Source of the DNA: Aquila chrysaetos chrysaetos
Taxonomy: Eukaryota; Chordata; Aves; Accipitriformes; Accipitridae
Assembly: GCF_900496995.4 (NCBI RefSeq)
Contig: NC_044008.1
Coordinates: 5,961,276-6,025,275, forward strand
DNA: 64,000 nucleotides
Direction of reading: 5' to 3'
Shown here: positions 1 to 11,500 of the stretch, piece by piece
Numbering within the stretch: position 1 is the stretch's first letter
Layout of the letters: every line of letters begins with the position of its first letter
Notes under the pieces: model-generated
Seen by the model: only the letters and a program-made list of their open reading frames with translations
Told to the model about the DNA's origin: nothing
Databases searched by the model: none
Position numbers and translations under genes: made by a program

Positions 1-1306
1 ATCTCCTGAAACTTAGTCTATTATGTCTACACTAAGTTCATGGCCCCTGAAAGAAAATATCCTCCTCACCTAGCTCAGATTCCTCACTGGGGGTCACCTT
101 TATCATTATATTTATCATTAAATATGTTTGCATTTTTTCATTCTAGCACTCCAAGGCCCAAAAAGAGGTCATTGTACTTGACTTTCTGTGAGCCCAGAAG
201 AGCTTGTGATCTAAATAGGCAAATTATATATCCATTTCAAGTGACTATCTTGACCTTTCTCAGATTGCCAACTTCCCAGACACCTTTGTGGCAATGACTC
301 TCCTGCTGGGCTAATTACCTCTAATTGTGCTGTTCCTGTTATCTTGACAGGCTCAATTTTTGCCATAAAATGGCCTGATATGGACATGAGTGAGGTAAGA
401 GATCTTGTTCCCAGACTGCTGTCACTTCCTTGCTAGGACAATTGTTCTATAAGTAACTTTGGTAATAATTCTGTAACGGCAGTTTAGTCAGCACAGTTTG
501 GATACCTTAAAAGAAACCGACACCTGTTTAATAGCAAATGGAATCAATTGGACCTTCAAATGTCAATAGAGTTTTCCAAGTATGTCATAGAGTTTACGTA
601 ACAAATCTACCCCATTTCAGTTGTAAGAAATGTGAAGAGCTTCTTTGCAGAGAACAGTGTTTCTCATGTTTTGTTCTTTCACAACGGGTAAGAAAAGAAT
701 TAGAAATGTCTCATCCAGGCTACATCAAGACCGACTCTATTCAACATATGTGTTCTGGATAAGATTGCAAATAGCAGTGGAGGTGGTTGGTCACCTGTGT
801 TTTTCAAGGCATTCAGGATAATAGGAAACTACAGAATAACTAGGGATAAATGACAAATGAAAATGAAATTCAGTGTTGATAAATGCAAAGAAATGCACTT
901 GAGAGAAAAGAGTCAACTTTACATATACCGTGATCAACCGACTTGCACTGTCAGAAATTCAATCCTGAGCTTATAATTAATACTTAGCTGAAAACATCTG
1001 ATCAGTGTTTAGGAGTGGTTAAAAACCAAAGTGAATTTTGGCAATTATTAGAAAAAACATAGAAGACAATGAAGAAAATTTTGCTATTCTTTATTAAACT
1101 ATCATGTGTCTATGTACAGTTCTGGCTCTCCTTTTCAGATGAGATATACTACAAGTAAAATGGGCAGAGAGAAAATCGACAAAGCGTTATCAAAGATGTG
1201 GTATGGTTTCTGTGTGAGAAGCAGCTAAATGCACTGGGATCCTTTAGTATGCAAAAAAGATGACCGAATGTGGTATGATAGAAATCTCCATAACCTTGAG
1301 TGTCAT

Positions 1307-1349
1307 GGGATTGACTGTTAACTGTAAATAGGGATTGACTGTTAGCTGT
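1307..1349. repeat. 24-bp imperfect tandem duplication
   Basis: GGGATTGACTGTTA begins at 1307 and again at 1331, giving two adjacent copies with a period of 24 bp. The second copy is partial and differs by at least one base (GTTAACTGT versus GTTAGCTGT). This looks like a simple local duplication, with no sign of function. Confidence 0.75.
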
Positions 1350-4300
1350 CTCCTCCAGAGCAAGAACTAGAAGACACTCAGTGACACTATGAAGTATTAA
1401 ACAGAAACAGAACTTTCTTTTTACAGAGTATGTAAAGTTTTTGAGCACATCTGTGAACTCCATGCTTCTGGATGCTGCAGGTGTTAAAATAGTATGCACA
1501 GGATCAAATACTAACCTCACAAACCCATAGAAGGAAAATCCAGTAAAGTCTGTTAAAAACACCCTCTTTTCCCCAGAAGTACCTGCACTGCAGTTTCCAT
1601 GGATGTATCACCGCATCTTGGCATGTGCTTATATTCTTCCCCAAACATTTGCTGTGAGATGGTCTCAGAGACAGGATTCACAGGGCTATATGGTCCTGCC
1701 TCTCTCTGTGGCTATTCTTATGTGCTCACACTTGTGTTTTAGTCCTGGCTAAAATAATTGTTCCACCAGCATAGTCAGATTTTGAAAGTGCTGCTCCTGT
1801 GAGGAAAAAAAAAGATAATATTGCCTTGATCTGTCTGTCCATCTCCTTCCATGCTGTATATCACCTCTGTCACAAGGCTCATAACCTTCAGGAGATGGGT
1901 GATTATTTGTGCTCGGCTGTGTGTTAAATTGGATGATTCCAATGCCAGCTATCTTCTCCCTCCTAATCGCTAGACAGAAATAGCTATGCCCTCTGTTTCA
2001 GTGTACCTAAGGAGTGAACACATATCCATCCTGGATTTTTGCTGGGAATGTTTGTACCCCTGGTGTTAGCCTGCCCAGAACACGTTTGTAGAGGACTTTC
2101 CTAATCCGTTCCCGAATCACACTCGCTGAGACAAGCACAGAGGAAACCTCAAGCACTCACCAAAGAGGTTACATGAAGATCTCATCTGTCTGACACCTCT
2201 GCTAAAAAGATGCCAACCTACATTTCAAAAGAAAGAGAATATTAAAACCCTCTTTCTCAAACCCTGTCTCCGAGTGGCATGAGTGCAACCCAGGTGTCAT
2301 CTCTCTTGTACAGTCTCAATAAGTCTTGGCTTATTTAAAAGAGCACATTTCAAGAAACTAATGTGACACAGCACAGGTGAATTAGCCCACTAATTTTAAT
2401 AGGCTGCATAATACTTGTATACAGCTTTGCTTGGAAAGTATCAGGTGGCTTTGGTAAGGAGAGCTGCAGTCCCTGGGAATAAACACCCATGGACACATTT
2501 CCAGCATCTTACAGTGTTGTGCAATCCCAAAAGTCTCACAGAAAGAGTGCATTTTTCCGTAGTACTGACAAAGAACTTTGGAATTGTATGAAAATACCAA
2601 TTCTTACATTAAGCTACTCTTCCAATGAAATTTTTAAACCACTGCAATCAACAGCAAAATTTCTTTTTCCCTTTTTTCCTCCTCTTGCTTGGTCAAGAGC
2701 ATAAACCTAGTCCTTTATAGCAACACTCTTTTACACTCAGAGAGCAGATGACAACTTCCTACATTTTCTCATGTCACATAAGCAGCATGTATCAGTGTCA
2801 GGCAGAAGGTGTTCCTTGACTGGAAAATCTCCAGTAATCACAGGAGAAAGCCGGGGAGTTAATCAGAAAGGCAGCAATGACAGAATGTTTCTTTATTTCT
2901 CACAGCTCTTAGGTCATTGCCTTGCTCCATGCCTACCCATTAAAAAGATGTAGTCAGTTTGACCTCCTGAGGCTTGAAAGCTTGCTTTCAGAGCCATGCT
3001 AAGTTATCCTGCTGTAGTTTGAATCTGTCAAATAATGCTTCATTACAGAAATATCACTGATAGGATATTACATAGAGAAATATCAGGTTTATTAGAGACT
3101 TGTTTCCCCTTGTGGAATACTGTGTTGTCTGTCTGCCTCAAATGTTTCTTCCAGTGTTTTCAAGAAGACAACTTGCCAAAAATGTTTAAGGTATTAGATC
3201 TTGCTGATAAATAATCTCAAACTGTCAGGAAGAGTGATAAAGACCCTGGGATAAAACTGCCTGTAATCAGCAGCCTTGTTTGCAACCTCAGGAAGCAGCA
3301 AAGGATTTACTGGGTCTGGACACTGAGCAGAGCCTTTCCTTGGAGACTCTTTTGTTCCTTGTACCCGTTCTCCTGCTGAGCACGGAACATCAGTCAGCAA
3401 GTTTATAGCCTCATCAAACTCAAACACTTGCTTCTAGGTTTTAAAAATGCCAACTGTTGCCTTCCCTCAGGAGACGAGGTTTTGCAGAGCTGATAGAGAT
3501 TCTGAAATGCAAAACTGGGGCTGATTTGAGAATATTAGTAAGAAGCTCAGCAGTCTAGCTGGAGTTAATTTTACATTAAGAGTGAAGAGCAAAGTAAAGA
3601 CATCATAGAAATATGATGCAGGTTTTATGGGATCATGGGAATAAAAATACTTTGCATCTAAATACCAAATGACTTTAAGCAAAACACTCAGATGATATGG
3701 TAGTTTTTAGGACTGCTTTTCTTAGCCTATTATTTTCCTTTTTTATAATGTTCTTGTTTTTCATTAAGAACAAAACTGCCTTTCTTATTTGAAAATATGG
3801 GTTTGCATGGAGGTAAAATAGGGTAGAATTTTGTCCTTAAAGATTTGGCTGCCAAATAGGTGTCCTTTTGTGAATAACAGAAGAATTATCAGCTCAAACC
3901 TTGATGCTTAGCAAAACATTTTCATTTAGGTACCATTTGTCAAAAATTTCTGTTGTCTCTAGCAGATCTCTCTGACCTCACCTGAACAACTTTTGACTAT
4001 TTTAGCACACTGTCTTTCTTAGCTCCAGGCTGATCACGTAGAAGACAACTATTCAAACAGAGTGCAGGGACAAGATCTCACAAGGCATGACTGGAAGTGT
4101 GAGACCACAGAAACTGGACTACGGAATGAAAGTCCTGAGAGGAGACAACTGCATGGTTTCCTTCTGTTTCCACCCTTTCACAGCTGTGACTTACGACATC
4201 AGCAGACATAGAAGCAAACATGAGAGCATGTTTCAGGTATTATGAGTGTACGTCAGCTTTTCTTGCTGCTCCCTGCCGTGCCAGCCTATAGTTCCTCCTG

Positions 4301-4994
4301 CTGTATAAATCTATGTCATCACTAGTACAATCCCAGCCCCATGCTTACGCCCTGCTTACCTGTCTTCTGCAGCCATATCCCTATTCTGAAGTTAAACACC
4401 TCCGAAACCCTACCATCAAATCCTTATGAAATCTTTCCAACAAATTAGTTAACATTACCATTACTCCTCTTAGGGGAAAAACCCAACCCAAACACACAAA
4501 CAAACAAAACCCCATTTTTTTTTTCCTCCCTGTTCATGCAAGCTATCACTATTCTATAGACTGTTAAGTGTGCAAGGAAGAGTCATTTCTACAGTGCTGT
4601 AGGATTCTTATTGTTACCAAGCCAGTGTTATTCTTGATTAGGGTCGTTATCTGGGTCCTCAGATGATGTAATCATGGTTCTGACACAACTTCTGCAATAG
4701 ATAACTGGCAAAAGTAGAACACAAAAATCTAGAAGCAGCAAATATGCTCTAGTGGGTCTTTAGAGGGGCATGGCATGCATGCCCAGGAAAGGGGATAATC
4801 TAATATATTACAGAGAACTAAGACATCTCAAACAGCATTCAGTCTGGATTCAGTTAATTTAATTTGAGTGAGAGGATAAAGAGCACAGCTAAGATTCACA
4901 AATATAGGTGTGTACATTGAGGTGTCTACATGTTACTTTGGGTGTTTAAGGGTATTATAGTCAATGGACCTCTAATCAATACTCTCAGTGAAGG

Positions 4995-5036
4995 GTTTTT
5001 TGGTTTTTTTTTGGGGGGGGGGGGTGTTTTGTTTTT
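4995..5036. repeat. Low-complexity T/G tract with 12-G run
   Basis: Runs of T and G alternate here, with an uninterrupted run of 12 G at 5013-5024 flanked by T8 and by TGTTTTG. Such a tract is prone to slippage and could form a G-quadruplex on the + strand. Length polymorphism or sequencing error is likely at this site. Confidence 0.85.
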
Positions 5037-5149
5037 CTTTTGTCATAAATGACCAAATATATGTTGACTGAGATTATTAGTTTTCAAAGCTATCCTTAGG
5101 TGTATTGACTAGAGATTCCACTCACTGAGATATTCAAACTTCTAATGCT

Positions 5150-5850
5150 GTTTGATATGAACTAAGGTGTCCAAAACTTTAGCTTGGTATTGGCAGCTAT
5201 GCCATAGAACATATGGAAGATCCACATCCTTCTGGACCGGCGGCTGGAGATACACCAAGGCATTTCAAACATCACTCTGTGCCCATGTGTAAGTAAATAA
5301 GTCAGGCCATAGATCTCCAATTACTATGAAAGATCTTAGACTTACAGCTGTCATACAGATGGCTATGTATACTCCAAAATGCATGTGTCTGAGACTTCTA
5401 CATGGTTACTCAAACATAGGTATCCGATGCTATTTCAGATTTCCCAGGATCTGACATCCATCTGCCCTCCCACAAAGGTATGGTTCTCCCATGCATCTTG
5501 CATTACACCTTCCAGGCCTGCACAGATGTTCTGAATACCCCAGGGCATTTCAAATGACATTAAAAGCCTGGGTTCAGACAACTAAATCAAATCCAAAGTG
5601 AAGGCTGTGTGTCCCTATCATCTGAACTACCTATCTAGACTTTCCTTCTCCTCAACATAATAATTTCAAAGTACATTTCATCTGACCAAAAGAAGGTGTT
5701 TATGTTAGAATATGATTAATAACTCCTGTTTCCTCTTTCTTGCGTTTTGCTTTGGTCATTTATGCCTACTGAAAGTAGAAATACAAGGCTACTGCCTTGA
5801 TTAGCTACTGAGCTGATTAGGTGGCATTTCAAACATCAAGTCCAAATGTA
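5150..5850. repeat. Unidentified old repeat-like segment with a recurring motif
   Basis: The motif GGCATTTCAAA recurs three times, near 5262, 5548 and 5823. It continues as CATCA in the first and third copies and as TGACAT in the second. The text around the first copy (CACTCTGTGCCCATGTGTAAGTAA) is less AT-rich than its surroundings. It may be a decayed dispersed element with internal similarity, but I cannot assign a family and see no coding potential. Confidence 0.3.
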
Positions 5851-7076
5851 AATGACCATATAAGACAAAGATAACAGAAAACTGAGTGCTCTATTCCTGC
5901 CACTCAGGTGCAGTTAGTGGTTACATCTGAGTACAGAAAAAAAAAAGAACTACATATGTGAATAGAAATAAAATCTAGTGAAGAATGCTTTGATGGGCTT
6001 ACGTTTGTGTCTGTTGTGGTGAATAGGCCACTGATGTCCAATTATAAGCACTGTATCAGTTTATTTAACTCTACATCTGCCTAGTAGAGCTACTCAAATC
6101 CAGCAAAACAGAACTAATCTCTTACTGCTTATGCATCATTGAAGTCTTTAGACCGTCTGTTCCAGTTTCACTTTTTTTCTGTTTACTTAATCAGTGCAAG
6201 AATCAAAATCATGTATAATGACAAATGAATCTCCAGATTCTGAGCTCTCTTTACACTTGTGCAAGTAACCTCAACATTTCATCACAATCTGTCACTTTTT
6301 CCTTTTACTCGGGAAATAAAATGGCATTGATGGCTCGAAAACTTGACAAAAATATAGTAGGAATAATACTTGTAGCTTCAGCTCTTGCAGTTAAGCACTA
6401 TGTATTGTTGTTAATATCTACTTTTTTTTTTCTTCTTCTTTTTTTTTTGTAATGCAGAGGAAGCCAAATTGAATGATTAATCTTTGACCTGTATCTGTAG
6501 GAAGCAATTTGAACAACCTCTTTTAAGAAGTGTAGCCTTCTCTGTAGCATGCACATAACTTTCATTAACATTAAATAGAGTTACATGTGCACACCAGGGC
6601 ATAAGCTTCTAAGTAGGTACTAATTGGCTAAGAAATGATCCACTATTTCTTCTTCTTGCACTTAGTGTTTGGGAACTTGCTTTTGGTTTGTGACCTTCAG
6701 AACTCTTTGAGGGTGTGTTTATTAATGTTCCTTTAACTATTTAAATGACAAAATTTCTTCAGTGACCTGTGTCAGTGAATGCAGCCATTTAAAAGGCAAT
6801 AGAAGAAACAAGTTTCAACATTTAACATCAAGAGTCTACTCTGTCCCCATGTCCCTTTCTAGACCAATTGCTGGAAAATATCATCAGTATCTTAAATCAA
6901 CACTGTTTGACTAGTAAGTTCAGAGGAAATTAATTATGGGTCTGCAGTCAATATTGTTTTGTAGTTGTAGAAAAGAGTTTGGAAGCAAACATATGTTAAT
7001 TCTTTGTGTCTCAGATAGTCTATTCAAAATACACTGTTCTTTCTTTGTAGCGGTTAACCAATGCAAAATGCCAAGC

Positions 7077-7176
7077 TGTGACAATAAAGCAACTTAGTGG
7101 TACAAGGACCAGAATTTTATACTAAGCATGCCATCTTAATGGACCACTTACCAATAGAAAGTGCTTTATTGTCACA
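7077..7176. repeat. 100-bp inverted repeat (hairpin) with perfect 15-bp arms
   Basis: TGTGACAATAAAGCA at 7077-7091 is the exact reverse complement of 7162-7176. Inside the arms, GTGGTACAAGGACC (from about 7097) can pair imperfectly with GGACCACTTACCAAT (from 7141). The foldback therefore extends to roughly 30-35 bp per arm around a loop of about 30 bases. I see no target-site duplication next to the ends. It could be a small MITE-type element, a hairpin RNA precursor, or a chance palindrome in AT-rich DNA. A 15-bp perfect match at this spacing is unlikely by chance. Confidence 0.7.
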
Positions 7177-7588
7177 TTAGATTGCCGTTGGGACTGGGTT
7201 CAGGATTCCCAACTAGCTTCTAAAAATCACAGCCTTAATCTAGCCAGGCTGAGCTTTGTAAGTGTTTCAAATCAGCCTTTAAAGAATAAGAGTCCAAAGT
7301 GCAAGTACTTGCTAGAACTGCTGTTAACGGTTGTTGGACCTGCTTTGCTTGCAGAGAAAGTCTGGGATTCTGCATTTCAAAATTAGGGGAACTCCCTCTG
7401 TCACTTTGCACTTACCAAATTGTGATCGTAAAAAATTTCATGTGAAGCAACTTATTCCTTTGCCTACAATGTCCTGTAGCTCTCTACTGTGTTACTTTAC
7501 CTTTGGCCAAGCTGAGTTATTTCTGCAGAATTCCTACTTATTCCTGCTCTGACCTCTGATCTGCAGAAACACCTTGTAACTAGGCATT

Positions 7589-7593
7589 GGAGG
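7589..7593. repeat. Left target-site duplication GGAGG
   Basis: This pentamer directly precedes the LTR's first base (T at 7594). It is repeated exactly at 8327-8331 after the LTR's last base. The pair fixes both ends of the insertion. Confidence 0.85.
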
Positions 7594-7883
7594 TGTAAGA
7601 GGCTGAATTGTTATCTCGAACCATTTGCCTCAAAGATTGTTAGGTATGAGGGACTGGGCTGTCATCAAGGAACTGTGAACTGCTCATCCAGAGCCCTTTG
7701 TCTCCAAGATGGCCGGTTTAAGTCGGGACACTCCTCTGTCCATAAGGACGATTACCAGGCCATTGAGGCATCCAGGGGAGGAAACTGGGCTGGAGCTGAT
7801 AAGATATTGGTTTCTGGTATCGATCACGCGAAGGTTGTGTGATGAATGAAACCTGCAGCGCATGACATCATCGAAATATGCCC

Positions 7884-7890
7884 TATAAAG
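7884..7890 (+). promoter_or_regulatory. TATA box of the solo LTR
   Basis: TATAAAG lies 290 bases into the LTR, about 340 bases before the AATAAA signal. That is the expected order for a U3 promoter and an R-region polyadenylation signal. Transcription would be expected to start about 25-30 bases downstream, near 7915. Whether it is active is unknown. Confidence 0.65.
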
Positions 7891-7950
7891 AACCCCTAGA
7901 AACAAGCGGTGAGGGGGCCTTTTCTTCCTCACCAAGGAATTGAAGATTGA

Positions 7951-8163
7951 GGACCAACGGGACGCCGCTGGATCCGTGCTGGTGACCATCCTTGCAACTC
8001 GCACCACCGACTGCTGGCCTGAGGACCGACGGGACGCCGCTGGATCCGTGCTGGTGACCATCCTTGCAACTCCCACCACCGACTGCTTGCCTGAGGACCG
8101 ACGAGACGCCGCTGGATCCATGGTGGTGACTATCCTTGCAACTCTATCCCGACTGCTTGCTTA
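7951..8163. repeat. Three tandem 72-bp units inside the LTR
   Basis: Units begin GGACCRACGRGACGCC at 7951, 8023 and 8095, spaced exactly 72 bp apart. The third unit is slightly shortened and more diverged. Each contains GCTGGATCC and ATCCTTGCAACT. Because 72 is a multiple of three, the array stays open in frames on both strands, which explains the 70-145-codon open frames here. These are not genes. Confidence 0.9.
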
Positions 8164-8226
8164 ATTTCTACCTTTTCTTCCATTCTATCCTATCGCTACC
8201 ATTTTTCCACTTTTGATACTTTTGAT

Positions 8227-8232
8227 AATAAA
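8227..8232 (+). terminator. Polyadenylation signal of the solo LTR
   Basis: AATAAA sits in an A/T-rich stretch about 95 bases before the LTR end, with GT-rich sequence (TCGTTTGTGTC) downstream. This is the normal arrangement for the R/U5 boundary of a retroviral LTR. Confidence 0.7.
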
Positions 8233-8326
8233 AAACTCTTTTGACTATACGGCATTTGACCTCGTTTGTGTCTTAATCTCGCTCTTGGGATCATATCGAA
8301 ACCTTCCCCGACATTGGATCGGGACA

Positions 8327-8331
8327 GGAGG
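8327..8331. repeat. Right target-site duplication GGAGG
   Basis: This is an exact copy of the pentamer at 7589-7593. It follows the terminal CA of the LTR at 8325-8326. Confidence 0.85.
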
Positions 8332-8493
8332 TGAGATTCATTTTGCCTCATTTAGATGTCCATGATGCAGACATCCACACAGGATCCAGTTTCCCTGGCT
8401 CTCCGGGAATTAGCAGCTACATGATGCAATGTAACTCACCCTTTTAGACCGCCGCTTTAGGGTAAGACTATAAGCATCCTGGGAATGCCCTAA

Positions 8494-8553
8494 GCAGGAG
8501 GTTGGACAAGATGACCTTCTGAGGTCCCTTCAAACCTGACTTATCCTTCAGTC
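8494..8553 (+). mobile_element. CR1 LINE 3'-end relic
   Basis: AGGTTGGACAAGATGACC, then TGAGGTCCCTTCAAACCTGA, closely follows the avian CR1 3' untranslated end (GTTGGACTAGATGACC...GGTCCCTTCCAACC). The terminal octamers are eroded. The extent upstream is uncertain. It carries no coding sequence. Confidence 0.75.
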
Positions 8554-8559
8554 CCGTGA

Positions 8560-11500
8560 ACCTATGAATGCCTATTTGCCTATTTCTCTCTTTTGACTAC
8601 AATAATAATCTTACTGGTTAGCTCAAACATGGCAGTTAAAAGTTATATGAGAAGACTTCTACCTTTTACTTCTTTTGGGGATTTTCAAACTGAGAGAAAG
8701 ATTTTTGAAGATTGTGTTGTCAGTTTAAAAATTAGGCAGCAAGCTCTTGCTTGCATCCACTTGATATTATTTAAACTGAAATCTTCATAGAAACATTCGT
8801 CTTTGGAACTGATGTTTTCTGATGTTGTAGATGTGCAAGGGAGATGAGTTTTGCATCCATCTCTTTTATGTTGGGCTTTGGTTCAACCACGCAACGGTTA
8901 ACTCTAGAATCAGAGACGTTTGTCCATTTGATGCAAACTTATCTTTCTCCTGTATTTATTTTTTACTTCTCTTTGCTTATGCTAAATGAATGCCGGCCGG
9001 TACTATCAGGCCCTGACAGTGCTGTAGGCTTAAATGTAAAGAAGGCAGGGCTGATAATTTTTCCCCTTGGGGGCTACCCTTTGGCCTGCAGGCAGTTCTT
9101 TTAAAAATAGCTTCACTCTGCCCGATGGCATTATTATCACAGATACAATTCCTAACTTGACTGTCCAGATCAGAAACGAAACCTCTGTGTTGAAGAGCAG
9201 CATGTTGCATGCACTGCTTCCCTGTTGTGTTCAGAGAAGTTCTTTCCATAAGGCTGTGTGGCAAGATTTTTGTGGGTATTGTTTTGCTTGGTTTCTGTAG
9301 TTTTGATCGTGCTTGTCATACAAGAGAAAAAGCTGAGGGCAAGATGCTAGTGAGCCTGGAATATATGTGTACAAAATTGATGTTCTGCTTCCCTAGGTCT
9401 GCTCAGACAGTGTTGGCAGGCTGGTGGCACTTTCAACAGAAAAAGAAAGGAAAACAGCAAAACCAGCCTGGTAGCTGAAACATACTGTTGGGAAAGTTTC
9501 TGCTACAGACTCCTATTAGCTCAGACAAGTCATTTAAGATCCCTGCCTCAGTTCAAGCCTTTAGTGAAATGGGCGTCTGCTTATTTTCAAACCAGAAAGT
9601 CTCACTGCAATCACCAGGAGGGATGCTATATGCAGGTGACATCAGCCGTTCCCACAAGTTTACTGAGCACTTGAGAAAATGGACCATTTCATCCCTCTCT
9701 AAACAGTGGGAAGGTCAGGCTCATTACTGTAAACTAAAATTTGAGTCTTCAGCTCCACTCTGGGATATATTAACTCCCATTTTTAATAGAGATTAAGGAA
9801 GAATCATGAAACTCATATGAATGGCACTGTAAGTTTCTGATACCACTGACCTGGTCATCAAAAACTGCAATGTGTATTAAAACATAGGACAGGTTTCCCT
9901 TCTATCTAGAAACTTAGATCAAAGGCACTGTCCATATGTTTAAACACCTACCACAAAGCTATCTCAGAAGAAGCCCTTCTTCAGTGATTTTCCAGCTTGG
10001 TACAGTGCTGCAAAAGGAGATCTGTTGGTGAACTCTTCAGGTCCCAGAGAAAAGACTACTGGTGGAATAGTCAGTGATTTTGAGACTTAATTTCTCTCTC
10101 ATCCTTTTCTCCTAGAGGTTCGTCCACAAATGACAAGAACTGACAGTTTGAGATTTAAGCCCCTGAAGCACAAGACGTAAAAATTCAAGTTCATTTGAGT
10201 GAGTGCTGGGTTTATGTTTACAGTTGTATGCAATTCAGTACAGTACAACTATACTGTACAGCCTACTTTCTTCATAGGGATGTTTTGATGCTTAATCTTT
10301 GTGAATCATGATGAGATGCTTAGATAAAAGATGCTATGTAGTATTCCATAAGGCCTCAGGCGTGAAAGCATCATTAATAATTTAACAATAAAAATATGGT
10401 TACCCTAGAGGCTGTCACATACCTCTGCTGGTAGAAATACCTACACAGATAGGTACTGTAACATTGATTGAAGAATTTATTTGATGAATTTCTCAGTATT
10501 TTTAAATACATTTGACAATGCTTTTCATTATTCACCTAACTTGCACATCACTGTTAAACTATTGTCTCATGAATGCAAAAGCTGCTTACCCTACAAAGAG
10601 CTTATTTTCATTAAAGAAAAGAAGTTGCTTTGCAATGCCATCCAATATCAACATGTCCAACGAAAAGTTTTCAGAGCTTCACTTAACTAGGAAAGGTATT
10701 GAGAGAACATGGAATGCTTACCCAAACTATATAAATGGATACAAACTACTAGATATTTTTGTAAAGTTTTCCTGGTGAAGACTTTGGTCCAAGACCTAGT
10801 TCACAATGTAATTCAAAGATTCAAAAGTAGATGTGTGATGTATCTCCAGCTTTCTGATGGTAGAAACTGTGGCCTTATCAACAAAGCAGCTGTCAGGTTA
10901 TCCTTATCAGGTTATGGCTTTCAATAATTTCAGTTCATGGGCTGAGTTGAAGATGTATGGCTTCACTGATCTGCAGATATTCAAGACTGATGTTGAAAAC
11001 TCACACCGATCCACCATACAGAAACCATTTGATCTGGAACCTTAGCATATAGCTTTGTGGTTCAGTGATTTCTGGAACTTCTCTCTGACCATGTAAGGTT
11101 TGTAATGCCGATCCTACTCTCAGATGGAAGGCAACACACACAAGGGCAATGTGAAACATTAAATATAAATGTTTCTGAGTTCTGTTTCTGTTGGAGTTTT
11201 AGGGTGACAACCGAAAGGTCAAGGTTCACAATTTATTTGCAAAAGAAGATGACCCTAATAGACAGAATTGACCCATCCTAGCATCTGCTGTACAGATATG
11301 AGTTTATATAACAGCTCCCAATCTTTCCTGCAGCAATCTAGCCTGTAAACAAACAAGACCTTTACTAGACAAAAAACAGACACAAGCAGATTAAATAACT
11401 TCTCCAACGTTATCAAAAAGGTTACCAAAAAAGGTTCCTTTCTGGGATAGGCTTGAATCTCAGATGTCCCAAAGCACCTTTTAATGCTGCAAACGCATCC

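Larger units (their letters stand above)
1..7076. other. Non-coding AT-rich stretch, no gene seen
   Basis: No open frame here exceeds about 140 codons, and none shows a recognisable domain or a consistent codon pattern. The stretch holds a 24-bp tandem duplication near 1307, a 12-G tract at 5013, a 12-bp palindrome GGCATGCATGCC at 4772-4783, and a loosely repeated module between 5150 and 5840. The rest looks like unique intergenic or intronic DNA. An unrecognised short exon cannot be excluded by eye. Confidence 0.7.
7594..8326 (+). mobile_element. Solo ERV LTR with intact 5-bp target-site duplication
   Basis: The element begins TGTAAG and ends GGGACA, the usual TG...CA LTR termini. It is bounded on both sides by the same pentamer, GGAGG, at 7589-7593 and 8327-8331. 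Its length is 733 bp. A TATA-type box (TATAAAG, 7884-7890) followed by a polyadenylation signal (AATAAA, 8227-8232) sets the orientation as + and splits it roughly into U3 before 7915, R in the middle and U5 after 8245. No gag, pol or env lies next to it, so it is a solo LTR left by LTR-LTR recombination. A 5-bp duplication suits ERVL or some class I avian elements. I do not recognise the exact family. Confidence 0.88.

Noticed and set aside
1149..1562. 137-codon minus-strand frame
   Set aside because: The translation shows no domain and contains a duplicated SQSLFTVNSQS segment produced by the 24-bp DNA duplication.
7158..7164. miR-17/miR-302-like microRNA
   Set aside because: Only a seven-base seed match exists; the hairpin is otherwise unlike those precursors, so no family is assigned.
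7684..8164. Frames of 145 codons (-) and 74 codons (+) with repeated peptide units
   Set aside because: They translate the 72-bp tandem repeats of the LTR. A repeat length divisible by three keeps frames open on both strands with no coding meaning.
10481..11045. Chain of overlapping + strand frames suggesting a decayed gene or transposase
   Set aside because: I read the translated frames and found no transposase, RT or host-gene motif; stop codons and frame changes look random.
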